Source: Leptolyngbya sp. Heron Island J (GTDB lineage: Bacteria; Cyanobacteriota; Cyanobacteriia; Phormidesmidales; Phormidesmidaceae). Taken from it: a DNA stretch of 64,000 nucleotides. The notes under the pieces were generated by a model, which was given only the letters and a program-made list of their open reading frames with translations, was not told where the DNA came from and searched no databases. Made by a program: the position numbers and the translations under genes. How positions within the stretch are numbered: position 1 is the stretch's first letter; every line of letters starts with the position of its first letter. Location of the stretch: positions 186,001-250,000 of the forward strand of contig NZ_AWNH01000115.1 in NCBI RefSeq assembly GCF_000482245.1, written 5' to 3'. This document shows, piece by piece, positions 1 to 8,381 of this stretch.

Positions 1-1251
1 GGCCACTCAGTTCATCTAGAAGTATCTGGTCTAGAGCCCGATCGAGTTTACTGGTATCGCTTTGAAGCAGGTGGTGAGGAGAGTCCGGTGGGCCGGACGC
101 GCACTGCACCCGCACCAGGAGCACCCCTCAATCAGTTTCGGTTTGCCTTTGCCTCCTGTCAGGAATACCAAAATGGCTTCTACACGGCCTACCAAAATAT
201 GGCCAGAGAAGACCTCGATTTAGTGATCCATCTGGGCGATTACATCTACGAAGGTGGGATTAGCTCGAATGCAGTGCGTCAGCACAACAGCGACGAGGTG
301 ATTACCCTGGAAGAGTATCGTAATCGCTATGCCCTTTATCGCCTAGATCCAAATCTACAGGCTACCCATGCGGCCTTTCCATGGACCTTTACCTGGGATG
401 ATCACGAAATCGACAACAACTACGCCAACTTTGTCCCTGAGGATGAACAGAGCGCCAGAGATTTTGCCATTCGGCGTGCTGTTGCTTACCAGGTTTACTA
501 TGAGCATATGCCGCTGCGGCGACTGTCTGCCTCGCGCGGTGCTTTTCTCCAGTTATATCGCCGATTAAGCTTTGGTAACCTGGTGACCTTTAACATTCTC
601 GATACCCGGCAGTACCGCACCGACCAGCCCTGCGGCGACCAGTTTGGTCCCCGCTGTGTAGAAGCCTTTAACGAGACCGCTACGATGACCGGCCAACGTC
701 AAGAAGACTGGCTATTTTCCGGGTTAAATCGCTCAAACACCCGCTGGAATGTGCTAGCCCAGCAAACTATCTTCTCTCAATTTAACTTTGGTAATACCCA
801 GGTTTTACCAGGTGATTTCTTTAACCCGGATCAGTGGGATGGATATGTAGCCCAGCGCGATCGCGTTATCCAATTTTTGCAGGCTCGCAGACCGTCCAAC
901 CCCATCGTGATTACAGGTGATATCCACTCGAGCTGGGTCCACGACATTAAAGCCGATTTTGACAATCCGGCCTCTGCAACTATTGGGACCGAATTTGTGG
1001 GTACGTCAATTTCGTCGAGCTTTGGCGATGGGGCAGAAACAAACGCGGTTGTGTCGCTGGCAGTACCTGGCAACCCACACACCAAGTTTTTTGATGGCCT
1101 GAATCGAGGATATGTGCGCTGTACTGTTACACCAAACACCTGGCAAACGGACTATCGCACGGTAGACACTATTGAGTCACCAACATCTGCGGTACAAACG
1201 CTAGCTTCCTTTGTGGTTGAAAATGGACGACCTGGAGTTCAGCCTGCATAG
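1..1251 (+). CDS. phoD: PhoD-like alkaline phosphatase (5' partial)
   Basis: The frame is open from base 1, so the start lies outside the window. The visible part is 416 residues and begins in the N-terminal beta domain typical of PhoD (HLEVSGLEPDRVYWYRF near residue 5). The metallophosphatase core follows: FAFASCQ (about 48), HLGDYIYEGG (about 77), WDDHEIDNNYAN (about 132), LDTRQYR and a late GDIHSSW (about 305) that supplies metal-binding Asp and His. PhoD enzymes are exported phosphomonoesterases or diesterases that release phosphate from organic esters and need metal ions. The Tat signal expected in this family would lie upstream and cannot be checked. The family assignment is firm; substrate preference is not visible. 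Confidence 0.93.
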   Translation, partial: GHSVHLEVSGLEPDRVYWYRFEAGGEESPVGRTRTAPAPGAPLNQFRFAFASCQEYQNGFYTAYQNMAREDLDLVIHLGDYIYEGGISSNAVRQHNSDEVITLEEYRNRYALYRLDPNLQATHAAFPWTFTWDDHEIDNNYANFVPEDEQSARDFAIRRAVAYQVYYEHMPLRRLSASRGAFLQLYRRLSFGNLVTFNILDTRQYRTDQPCGDQFGPRCVEAFNETATMTGQRQEDWLFSGLNRSNTRWNVLAQQTIFSQFNFGNTQVLPGDFFNPDQWDGYVAQRDRVIQFLQARRPSNPIVITGDIHSSWVHDIKADFDNPASATIGTEFVGTSISSSFGDGAETNAVVSLAVPGNPHTKFFDGLNRGYVRCTVTPNTWQTDYRTVDTIESPTSAVQTLASFVVENGRPGVQPA

Positions 1252-1315
1252 AGGGGTGGTGCTCATACCCTATGACTGAATTTTTCTAGAGCAACGACAG
1301 CGTACTTAAGGTTGC

Positions 1316-1720
1316 TCAATAGCGCCCGTTGAATTCGCGGAATACGTACATGTTAATAGCGGCCACTACGAAGCAGATGATGAAGATCAATAGGCGAATG
1401 CCGTAGATGGGCTCATTCATCAGCTGCCCGTCAGCAAAGATGGGGGTAAATGACGGTTCTATTTTGGCCAAAATGAACCCGGCGACAAAGGCAGTAATGG
1501 TAGATGTGGCCTGGGAGAGATTTTTGAGTTCATGACTGGTATTAGGAGCCACTAAGAACCCGACCAGCCAACCGCCTGCCCAACCGGCAACGGCAATTAG
1601 TATTGTCTGAGCAAAACCCGGATCGTTTAACTCACCATGGACTCGGTTCGCCAACCAAATCACCATGCCAAAGATAATAAACCCGACCAGTAGACCGCTG
1701 TAAGACCTAAACGGCTGCAT
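1316..1720 (-). CDS. Small four-helix membrane protein, unknown function
   Basis: A 134-residue protein with about four hydrophobic segments (roughly residues 8-25, 38-60, 72-90 and 107-128) and short loops. It has no catalytic motif that I recognise. Its start codon lies 3 bases beyond the stop of the ABC permease upstream on the same strand, so the two are very likely co-transcribed. The second segment contains AGWAGGWLVGFLVAP, a glycine-rich helix that suggests packing inside the membrane. It may be an accessory membrane protein, but nothing in the sequence links it mechanistically to the transporter. I do not recognise the family. Confidence 0.75.
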   Translation of the reverse strand: MQPFRSYSGLLVGFIIFGMVIWLANRVHGELNDPGFAQTILIAVAGWAGGWLVGFLVAPNTSHELKNLSQATSTITAFVAGFILAKIEPSFTPIFADGQLMNEPIYGIRLLIFIICFVVAAINMYVFREFNGRY

Positions 1721-1723
1721 GGT

Positions 1724-2776
1724 CTAATTCATCTTTGAGAGTTTGATGCGCGGGTCCACAAAGGATAGCGCCAGGTCGGCTAGCAGGTTACCAATGATCA
1801 GCATAGTGGCTCCCATCATTAGACTGGCCATAATTAAATACAGGTCCTGGGACTGCACAGCCTGTAGGGTTAATCGGCCTAACCCTGGCCAACCAAAGAA
1901 ATATTCGGTGATAAAGGCACCGCTCAGTAAGCTGGCAAACTCAAATCCTAGCAGGGTAATCAATGGGTTAACGGCATTGCGCAGAGCATGGGTATAAATC
2001 ACCCGATCTTCTGGCAAGCCCTTAGCGCGGGCAGTGCGAATATAGTCCTGACGTAGCACATCTAGCATTTGTCCCCGCATCAGACGTTGTAGTCCGGCAA
2101 AGCTAGTGATGCTCAGAGCTAAGGTCGGCAAAATCATATGCCAGCCTACATCCAGCACTTTACCCAGCCAGTTGAGGTCGTCATGGTTGATACTGGTACG
2201 GCCACCCACAGGAAATAGCGGAGTAGTCAGCTGAGCAAAAAATAACAGTAATAAACCGGTAATCAGGGCAGGAAACCCCTGGCCGATGTAGCTCAGCACG
2301 CGCAAAATGCGATCGGTGAGCTGGTTGTGATTAACGGCACCAATAATGCCTAAGGGGATGGCAATGGCCCAGGTGACAACAATCGATGCGATGGATAGTA
2401 ATAGGGTATTGGGGATACGCTCTGCTAAAATTTCTACCGCTGGCCGCTGATAAGCAAAACTTTCGCCAAAATTGAGTTTGGTCACTACCTGGTAAAGCCA
2501 CTGAAAGTATTGCTGCCAAATTGGTTTGTTGAGCCCAAACTGTTCTTCAAATTGCTGGATGGTTTCTGGAGAAACCTGGGGATTTTGGCGGGCGGCGTCT
2601 AAAAAGTCTCCAGGGGCCAGCTGGATAATAAAAAAGCTAAAGGCTGACGCTAAAAGTAGGGTCAACAATGCCTGCAAAATGCGCTTGAGGACATATAGAG
2701 TCGTCTCACTGGTGAATACCATCTGCAGTGTTTGCAGCGGAGAACGGGATGGGGTGGAGGTGGGCTCTGCAGTCAT
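1724..2776 (-). CDS. ABC transporter permease, DppB/OppB family
   Basis: An inner-membrane permease of the peptide/nickel class. After a Pro/Ser-rich N-terminal extension of about 27 residues comes the family signature LKRILQALLTLLLASAFSFF, then IQLAPGDFLDAARQNP. The EAA-like cytoplasmic loop is RTARAKGLPEDRVIYTHALR (about residues 245-265), followed by the usual NAVNPLITLLGFEF helix and a DPRIKL tail. Six transmembrane segments are plausible. A TTG six bases upstream at 2782 is also in frame, but the ATG at 2776 is preferred; no clear ribosome binding site supports either. No partner ATPase, second permease or binding protein is encoded nearby, which is common in cyanobacteria, so the substrate is unknown. 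Confidence 0.92.
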   Translation of the reverse strand: MTAEPTSTPSRSPLQTLQMVFTSETTLYVLKRILQALLTLLLASAFSFFIIQLAPGDFLDAARQNPQVSPETIQQFEEQFGLNKPIWQQYFQWLYQVVTKLNFGESFAYQRPAVEILAERIPNTLLLSIASIVVTWAIAIPLGIIGAVNHNQLTDRILRVLSYIGQGFPALITGLLLLFFAQLTTPLFPVGGRTSINHDDLNWLGKVLDVGWHMILPTLALSITSFAGLQRLMRGQMLDVLRQDYIRTARAKGLPEDRVIYTHALRNAVNPLITLLGFEFASLLSGAFITEYFFGWPGLGRLTLQAVQSQDLYLIMASLMMGATMLIIGNLLADLALSFVDPRIKLSKMN

Positions 2777-2951
2777 TGGCAACGCAATTAAAGTAGGCTC
2801 TGATATGGATTAAGGACGTAACGTTGAGCTTTTGATATTACAAGGGTAAGTAAAGGCTGAGGGATAAGATTAGTGCAGTTTTCACTGGTTTTTATGGCCA
2901 GAACCTGACTGGGGGTTACTCCCGATCAAATACTTAAAATTTAGCGTAATG

Positions 2952-3479
2952 TCAATATGACAGGAGCGTATTAACCGGTATGCCATCGGGCAGCTTTTGG
3001 CGACCGTTTAATTCCTTGAGTTCAATGACAAAGCTAAAGCCTGCAATCGTTGCGCCGGTTTGCTGAATCAATTGTGCGGTCGCAGCGGCTGTGCCGCCGG
3101 TGGCTAACAGGTCGTCCACAATTAGGGGGCGATGGCTTTTGTGTAAAGCGTCTTGATGTACCTCCAGGCTATCTTGACCATACTCCAAGTCGTAGGATAT
3201 CTGATGAACGGCAGCGGGGAGTTTGCCGGGTTTGCGTACGGGGATAAAACTCAGACCGAGTTGGTAGGCCAGGGGCATACCAAAGATAAAGCCCCTAGAT
3301 TCAATGCCAACAATACAGTCTGGCTGATAGCTGCTGACCTGTTCTGCCATCAGATCAATGGTTGCTCGGAGACCATCGGCATTTTGGAGCAGAGTTGTAA
3401 TGTCTCTAAAGAGGATGCCTGGTTTGGGAAAGTCGGGTATCTCACGGATTAATGTCCGGATATCTGCGGTGGACTTCAC
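2952..3479 (-). CDS. apt: Adenine phosphoribosyltransferase
   Basis: Purine salvage enzyme converting adenine and PRPP to AMP and pyrophosphate in the cytoplasm. The 175-residue length is standard. Visible motifs: [20 protein letters not shown] (about 11-30), [10 protein letters not shown] (about 58-67), RKPGKLP (about 82-88) and the PRPP-binding loop [14 protein letters not shown] (about 119-132). The start codon is GTG at 3479. The gene is divergent from the M23-like gene, with about 150 bases between them that probably hold both promoters. Nothing unusual in the catalytic residues. Confidence 0.97.
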   Translation of the reverse strand: MKSTADIRTLIREIPDFPKPGILFRDITTLLQNADGLRATIDLMAEQVSSYQPDCIVGIESRGFIFGMPLAYQLGLSFIPVRKPGKLPAAVHQISYDLEYGQDSLEVHQDALHKSHRPLIVDDLLATGGTAAATAQLIQQTGATIAGFSFVIELKELNGRQKLPDGIPVNTLLSY

Positions 3480-3627
3480 GGCTGGCTCTGATGCAGGACG
3501 GCCTTATTCTATACTGTGCGGGCCTGTTGTTGCGGGGCTTAGCATGTTGTGTGCTGGTTTTGCCTTGTCTTCCGGCAGGATTCCAGTAGGATAGGGTGCA
3601 GAAAATGTCTTTAACGCCTGACCCATC

Positions 3628-4581
3628 GTGAATGACGTTACTCCGTCTGCAACTCCTACTAAGCGTCGATGTACTGTAACTGTTTCTGCCAGGGCCTGGC
3701 ATGGCTCAAAAGCAGCGGCACAGTCTGTGGGCTGTGGCAGCATCTCTGAGCTGCTGGAGAAGTTGGGTAACGGTGAGCTAGCGGTGGTGCTGGCTGATGA
3801 AGTGGGGCCACCCGTGGACGGTCAGCAGGACGTTGTGCCTACGGCAAGTGCTACTAAGGGCGCGTCAGCGTCGGCTCAGGTGGTAACGGCCTGGCCCCTG
3901 GATGCGGCTGATGGCTACAGTGGTCCCGCTCAATCTCCTGTTCAATCTAAGGCCTGGTTGCCTCAAACGGTCCGCTCTCGTTTTTCCCTGGGGAAACTAC
4001 CTAAACTGGTGCTGACGGCCACCTGTGCTTCTTTGATTGTGTTGCCGATTCTCTATGTTCTAGACCTGCGTTTATCGGGTTCGCCTAAAGCCACGGTTGA
4101 TCTTGAGGGGGCGCTCACATTAAAAACTGGGGATACGATCGCAGGGTATGACGTGACCGATCACATGCGTATTCGTCCAGTGCATCCGGTAACAGGAGCC
4201 GCGAATGTGCCTCACGATGGTGTCGACCTGGCCACACCCTCGGGCACCCCGGTGTATGCGGTGGGGGTGACGGGCGATCAGGTGACTGTGGAGTGCTGGT
4301 GGGATGTGGACGGTGGTGGCTGGGTGGCAGAACAAACCACAGAGTCTTATCCGCAGTTGGTCTTTCAATCGCTGCATTTACTGGAAAATGAATGCCGCTC
4401 CGGTAAATTCACCAGTGGTGAGGTGATCGCTTTAACGGGCAATAGCGGCCTGGGTTCAGGTGAGCATTATGACTTTAGGGTCAAGCTCGATGGCCGCTAT
4501 ATTGACCCACCTAAACAATTTGTGGAAGCTGCCCTGACGGGTAAGACTTTAGCCCGTGATGGTAAGCTATCCGAATTTTAA
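3628..4581 (+). CDS. Membrane-anchored M23/LytM-like peptidase domain protein
   Basis: A 317-residue protein. A basic N-terminal stretch is followed by a low-complexity linker, one transmembrane helix at about residues 127-147 (LPKLVLTATCASLIVLPILY) and a C-terminal domain resembling M23 (LytM/lysostaphin) endopeptidases. The first metal motif HxxxD is present as PHDGVDLATPSGTPVYAVG (about 193-211), and a FQSLHL motif fits the internal conserved His. The final family motif, normally HxH in a GxHLHFE context, reads GSGEHYDFRV, so one His is replaced by Asp. It may be a non-catalytic peptidoglycan-binding or regulatory LytM domain like the EnvC/NlpD type. The domain call is fairly good; activity is doubtful. 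Confidence 0.75.
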   Translation: MNDVTPSATPTKRRCTVTVSARAWHGSKAAAQSVGCGSISELLEKLGNGELAVVLADEVGPPVDGQQDVVPTASATKGASASAQVVTAWPLDAADGYSGPAQSPVQSKAWLPQTVRSRFSLGKLPKLVLTATCASLIVLPILYVLDLRLSGSPKATVDLEGALTLKTGDTIAGYDVTDHMRIRPVHPVTGAANVPHDGVDLATPSGTPVYAVGVTGDQVTVECWWDVDGGGWVAEQTTESYPQLVFQSLHLLENECRSGKFTSGEVIALTGNSGLGSGEHYDFRVKLDGRYIDPPKQFVEAALTGKTLARDGKLSEF

Positions 4582-4622
4582 GCTGTTCTTGGGGGTGGGC
4601 TTGATACTCGGCTGGAAGTGCT

Positions 4623-5117
4623 TTATCGCAGAGGACTATCAGGACTGCACACTGTGGACCAGGAGTCGATGTCTGTGCGGGAGTCGAGGACGCCGGTTAG
4701 CTGACTCCGGTAGCCGGTGAGGCGTTCTCTTTCTAGGCCTTCGGCATAGGGAATGAGTTCATCGACGGTCGCCATCACACAAACCCAGTCTTTGGCTTGA
4801 GCTGCCAGGTTTAAGCGGGCCTGCAGGGTATTAACTTCAGCCTGCAGGGCAAGAACACGATTGCGTTTGATGTAAAACTCCATGTTTGCGATCGCATTGG
4901 TCGCATAGACATCATCAGGTCGTTCTTCTAATGCCCGACGAAAATTAATCAGCGCCGTTTGATAATCAAACTGATTGGCATAGGAGTAGCCTAAATTCAT
5001 CGCCCTGGTATAGGCATCTTCCAACGCAGGCTGAGCTTCAGTCTGGGCCAGGGCAATTGTCCCAGGCAAAACCATCGTTAATCCTAAAAGTGAGCCCCAC
5101 AACCACTGCTTAACCAT
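4623..5117 (-). CDS. Exported TPR-repeat protein
   Basis: A 164-residue protein starting with a signal peptide (MVKQWLWGSLLGLTMVLPG..ALAQ, cleavage near residue 25). The TPR-like pair follows: YTRAMNLGYSYANQFDYQTA then LINFRRALEERPDDVYATNA (about 36-76). After it comes a helical region that could form a third repeat (VNTLQARLNLAAQAKDW). TPR modules mediate protein-protein contacts, here in the periplasm. No enzymatic motif is visible. It is transcribed away from the pentapeptide gene, and the two share an intergenic region of about 360 bases. Function is unknown. Confidence 0.8.
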   Translation of the reverse strand: MVKQWLWGSLLGLTMVLPGTIALAQTEAQPALEDAYTRAMNLGYSYANQFDYQTALINFRRALEERPDDVYATNAIANMEFYIKRNRVLALQAEVNTLQARLNLAAQAKDWVCVMATVDELIPYAEGLERERLTGYRSQLTGVLDSRTDIDSWSTVCSPDSPLR

Positions 5118-5475
5118 GGACTATTTCGGTGACCTCTAATCTTTTCGCTATTGTTACCACGGATTGCTACAAACCCTCCCACCTGACCCCTGAGATTTCT
5201 TACAGGATATTGAGGTTGGAGTAGAGCACTGCTGATAAAAACTGCAAACCCAGGCTACCCGGCTGCTATATCGATATTTCATGATTTACCTGGAAAAATC
5301 CCGGCGGCCATCAAAGCTTGCAGAACACCCCATAAGTTGTTACATTAGTTCACATTAATATAAGTTTACAAATCCTAGATTCTTATCAACTAGCATCCCA
5401 GTGTGCTGGTGGATAGAGCTATCGGCGGTCGATGCAATCCTGTCTGACCCTGTACTAGTGATTAGGGAGTTATTT
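5118..5475. other. Divergent promoter region, 358 bases without a gene
   Basis: The region lies between the exported TPR gene (leftward) and the pentapeptide gene (rightward). No ORF with coding character and no RNA gene was seen. It becomes AT-rich toward the right, where a promoter-like element with an HLR1-like motif is annotated separately. Confidence 0.6.
5337..5364 (+). promoter_or_regulatory. Candidate promoter overlapping an HLR1-like (RpaB) site
   Basis: GTTACATTAGTTCACATT at 5339-5356 matches the HLR1 consensus of two (G/T)TTACA(T/A)(T/A) units spaced by two bases, with one mismatch in the second unit. It lies between a -35-like TTGTTA (5337-5342) and a -10-like TATAAG (5359-5364) with a 16-base spacer. 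RpaB binding within the core promoter would repress, which suggests light or redox control of the pentapeptide gene downstream. Sequence match only. Confidence 0.4.
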
Positions 5476-5991
5476 GTGGAAGCATCTCATTTAATCAAAC
5501 GCTATAGCATCGGTCAGCGGCAGTTTGAACGGGCCGATCTGCGAGAAGCTCAGCTGCCTGAAGTCAACCTGAATAGTATTTGTTTGAACTGTGCTGACTT
5601 GACGTGGGCGAACTTGAGTCAGGCTAATTTAGAGCAGGCTACGCTGGTGGGCGCAATGGTCTGGCGGGCTCATTTGAGCTGGATCAATTTGCATCAGGCC
5701 GATCTGTGTCGAGCATTGGTATTGCGTAGTTGTTTGACCTTTGCCAACTTGACTGAAGCGTGCTTCCAGCAGGCTGATTTACGGTTGAGTGATTTTAGAC
5801 AGGCTAATTTACAAGGGGCAAACCTGCAGGGGGCAAAACTTTGCTTTGCAGACTTGAGTGGTGCGGATCTATCCCATGCGGATTTGAGTGGTGCGGATCT
5901 GACTGGGGCCATTTTGCACGGTGTTAACTGGCATGGCGTCTGCCTTGAAGGCACTATTCCCCAATCAACTGTGCCTTCAGTCCTGGTGTAG
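5476..5991 (+). CDS. Pentapeptide-repeat protein
   Basis: About 171 residues built almost entirely of A(D/N)LxX pentapeptide repeats: RADLREAQLPEVNLNSICLN early, and ADLSGADLSHADLSGADLTG late. These form a right-handed quadrilateral beta helix. The frame is open upstream to a GTG at 5401, but the GTG at 5476 is preceded by GGGAG at 5465-5469 with correct spacing and begins a protein that reaches the repeats quickly. No signal peptide or membrane helix is visible, so it should be cytoplasmic. Such proteins are abundant in cyanobacteria and most have no known biochemical role. The promoter region carries an HLR1-like motif. Confidence 0.88.
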   Translation: MEASHLIKRYSIGQRQFERADLREAQLPEVNLNSICLNCADLTWANLSQANLEQATLVGAMVWRAHLSWINLHQADLCRALVLRSCLTFANLTEACFQQADLRLSDFRQANLQGANLQGAKLCFADLSGADLSHADLSGADLTGAILHGVNWHGVCLEGTIPQSTVPSVLV

Positions 5992-5995
5992 AGAA

Positions 5996-6037
5996 GGACG
6001 GAGGCATGAGGACGGAGGCATGAGAACGGAGGCTGGA
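5996..6037. repeat. 14-base tandem repeat, three copies
   Basis: GGACGGAGGCATGA occurs twice exactly (5996-6009 and 6010-6023), and a third diverged copy, GAACGGAGGCTGGA, follows (6024-6037). It begins four bases after the pentapeptide stop codon. It is probably a replication-slippage repeat in non-coding DNA. Confidence 0.8.
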
Positions 6038-6122
6038 AAAAGAGGCTGGAAGAAAAGCTTTGCAAGGCTCTAAAGTGTTCTGACTAGCCCCTGGTCTGCT
6101 ACCTAAATTTAGCCAATATCGG

Positions 6123-6881
6123 CTACAGCGACGTTTTATAGGTCCAAAGTCGTGTGTGGGTGATTCCTGTTGGGACCACCGTGGCGGCTGTGTAGCCTTT
6201 ACAAGGAGTGAATACCTGCAGCTGCCAGGGTTGTTGCGGTCCTTTCAATCGTGGTTGGGGCTCTAGCTCCACTTCGATAGCTGTTAAGGATTCACTGATA
6301 CCTTGCCCAGTGGCCTTGAGATAGGCTTCTTTGCAAGTCCAATATCTTAAAAATCCTGCACTTTGTTGGACTGATGGGACACTGGCGAGTGCCTGCTGTT
6401 CAGTGGGGGCTAAGCATCGTTTAATCAAGCCATCCAAACGCTCCATCGAACGTAGTTGCTCAATATCCACACCGACCACCTGTGTGGCCACCCCACACAG
6501 AGCATATTCACCGGAATGGGAGAGGTTGAACTGTAGCGAGTTCTCGTTGTGTAGTGAGGGTTTGCCATAGGGGCCGTAGTCAAAAATCAGGTCGGCAGGA
6601 TTTGTTTGCATATACCTGGCTAGAATCTGGCGCAGACTACTGCGAGCTACCGCAAATTTGCGTCGATCCGCCGCAAAACGATAGCGATTGAGACGATCTA
6701 GTTCATCCTCTGACAGGATATCTATCTGGGCTGGTTGCTCTAGGGAGATGCGCCAGAGGTCTAAGGTGCTTGGAGCAAGGGTTTGGTAGCAATCAGCGGT
6801 GGCTGGTACCCATGGGCCACGGTCAAGATAGTTTTTGGGATGCTGTGTCATCGCTGTTGTGGGACCGCCAGATACCTCCAT
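6123..6881 (-). CDS. 4'-phosphopantetheinyl transferase, Sfp/HetI type
   Basis: Transfers the phosphopantetheine arm from CoA to a serine on carrier proteins; in cyanobacteria one Sfp-type enzyme serves fatty-acid, polyketide and peptide carrier proteins. Length 252 residues. Motifs: FDYGPYGKPSL then FNLSHSGEYALCGV (about 98-130), the metal-binding VGVDIEQLR (about 135-143) and RYWTCKEAYLKATGQGI (about 179-195), which holds the W-x-x-KEA signature. The ATG at 6881 is supported by GAGGAG seven bases upstream; an internal ATG at 6851 is less likely. Whether it is the glycolipid-linked HetI or the general enzyme cannot be told from sequence alone. Confidence 0.93.
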   Translation of the reverse strand: MEVSGGPTTAMTQHPKNYLDRGPWVPATADCYQTLAPSTLDLWRISLEQPAQIDILSEDELDRLNRYRFAADRRKFAVARSSLRQILARYMQTNPADLIFDYGPYGKPSLHNENSLQFNLSHSGEYALCGVATQVVGVDIEQLRSMERLDGLIKRCLAPTEQQALASVPSVQQSAGFLRYWTCKEAYLKATGQGISESLTAIEVELEPQPRLKGPQQPWQLQVFTPCKGYTAATVVPTGITHTRLWTYKTSL

Positions 6882-7136
6882 GGGGCTCTCCTCATCTTAA
6901 TCGTGTGTGTCCCATAAGCCGTTTTGTTGAATCAAATTTTGTTGTTGAATCCGGCTTTTCTGTCAGCCGTCTGTAGGACTCCATCAATAGTTTGCGGTGG
7001 TCGCTGGCAAACATAATTTTGCTTCTGGGTGGGCGACACTTTTGCAGTGGGGTTGTCACAATGGACAAAACAGGGTGTTTGGGGGTGGCCACTCAAAATA
7101 ATTGCTATCGGCGATTGCTATTGGTAAATAGTTAAT

Positions 7137-8342
7137 ATGACCCAATCTCCTACGCAGACTTTTTCTCTAGAGCGTCCAGCCGCCTATCGCCCGCGCATTG
7201 TGATTGTTGGTGGTGGATTTGGCGGTTTGTATACGGCGTTATATTTGCAAAAATATCGTCATCTTAAACAGTGTTCCATCAGGCTGATTGAACCTCGCGA
7301 TCGCTTTCTATTTACTCCGTTACTATACGAAGTGCTGACCGAGGAGTTACTGCTGTGGGAAGTGGCACCCACCTATCAGAATCTACTGATGGGGACTAAC
7401 ATTCAGTGGCAGCAAGATCGGGCCGACCATATTGACTTAGAACGACAGCGAGTTACCCTGTGTCAGGGCGATAGTTTTCACTATGATTATTTAGTGGTGG
7501 CGACCGGTGCTCAAACCCGACAGCTGCCGATACCCGGCATCAATCAGCATGGGATGACGTTCCGTAGCCTGGAGGATGTGATTACGGTTAAAGCGCGGCT
7601 CGACCATCTGGCTCAAACGTCACAACCGGTGGCCGTTACTGTGATTGGTGCTGGGGCCAGCGGAGTTGAGCTAGCGACTAAGGTAGCCGATCGCCTGGGG
7701 GGGCAAGCACAGGTGCGGTTAGTGGATCGGGGTAATCAAATTCTTAAACCTTTTCCGCCAGGGTTGCAGCGTCAGGCAATGATTGCTCTCAAGCAACGTA
7801 ATGTAGAGCTTTACTTACAAACTCAGGTGAACCAAGTAGGTCCCCAGACGGTGCAGTTAGATCATGTGGAGCTCCCCAGTCATCTAACGTTATGGGCTAC
7901 AGGTGCTGAGCCGGTGCCATGGTTGGGCACACCAGTGAGTACTAATGACCGTGGGCAAGTTTTGGTGCGTTCTACGCTACAGCTAGAAGACTACTTCAAT
8001 GTTTTTGTGGTCGGTGATGTGGCAGCTCCCCAGCAGTTGATTCCCAATACGGCCCAGGCCGCTTATCAAGCCGCTGCTACGGTTGCTAGTAATTTGGCGA
8101 ATATGACTCGACAGCGGCAGCCTCAGCCGTTTCGATACCTCCATCTGGGCGACATGCTGGCCCTGGGAAAAGGAACTGGAGGGGTATGGAGTTTTGGCAT
8201 TAGCCTGGGAGGTAAACTGGGCGGCTTCATCCGTCGGGCTGTATATATTCATCGCTTACCGACTAATCATCATCGACTTAAGGTGGCTCGTCGGGCTCTG
8301 CGGCAGCTGGGTCGCGCGATTTGGCCGTTTCGGAGAAAATAA
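7137..8342 (+). CDS. Type II NAD(P)H dehydrogenase (NDH-2/NdbB-like)
   Basis: A single-subunit FAD enzyme that passes electrons from NAD(P)H to a quinone without pumping protons. The FAD Rossmann motif VIVGGGFGGLYTALYL lies at about residues 22-37 and the NAD(P)H motif VTVIGAGASGVELATKV at about 167-183. FLFTPLLYEVL and the late FVVGDVAA signature are also present. At 401 residues it has the length of the NdbB/NDC1 branch, whose plant and cyanobacterial members reduce demethylphylloquinone. The C-terminus is basic (KVARRALRQLGRAIW) and may bind the membrane surface. The adjacent downstream gene has a vitamin-K-carboxylase-like fold, consistent with quinone-related chemistry, though that link is inferred. 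Confidence 0.9.
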   Translation: MTQSPTQTFSLERPAAYRPRIVIVGGGFGGLYTALYLQKYRHLKQCSIRLIEPRDRFLFTPLLYEVLTEELLLWEVAPTYQNLLMGTNIQWQQDRADHIDLERQRVTLCQGDSFHYDYLVVATGAQTRQLPIPGINQHGMTFRSLEDVITVKARLDHLAQTSQPVAVTVIGAGASGVELATKVADRLGGQAQVRLVDRGNQILKPFPPGLQRQAMIALKQRNVELYLQTQVNQVGPQTVQLDHVELPSHLTLWATGAEPVPWLGTPVSTNDRGQVLVRSTLQLEDYFNVFVVGDVAAPQQLIPNTAQAAYQAAATVASNLANMTRQRQPQPFRYLHLGDMLALGKGTGGVWSFGISLGGKLGGFIRRAVYIHRLPTNHHRLKVARRALRQLGRAIWPFRRK

Positions 8343-8381
8343 CTTAACTGCTCCATAGAGACCTTCTTCATTTTTGGTGTC

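Noticed and set aside
6892-7092. A leftward 66-codon ORF before the type II NADH dehydrogenase.
   Set aside because: No ribosome binding site or domain; low-complexity and probably part of the promoter region.
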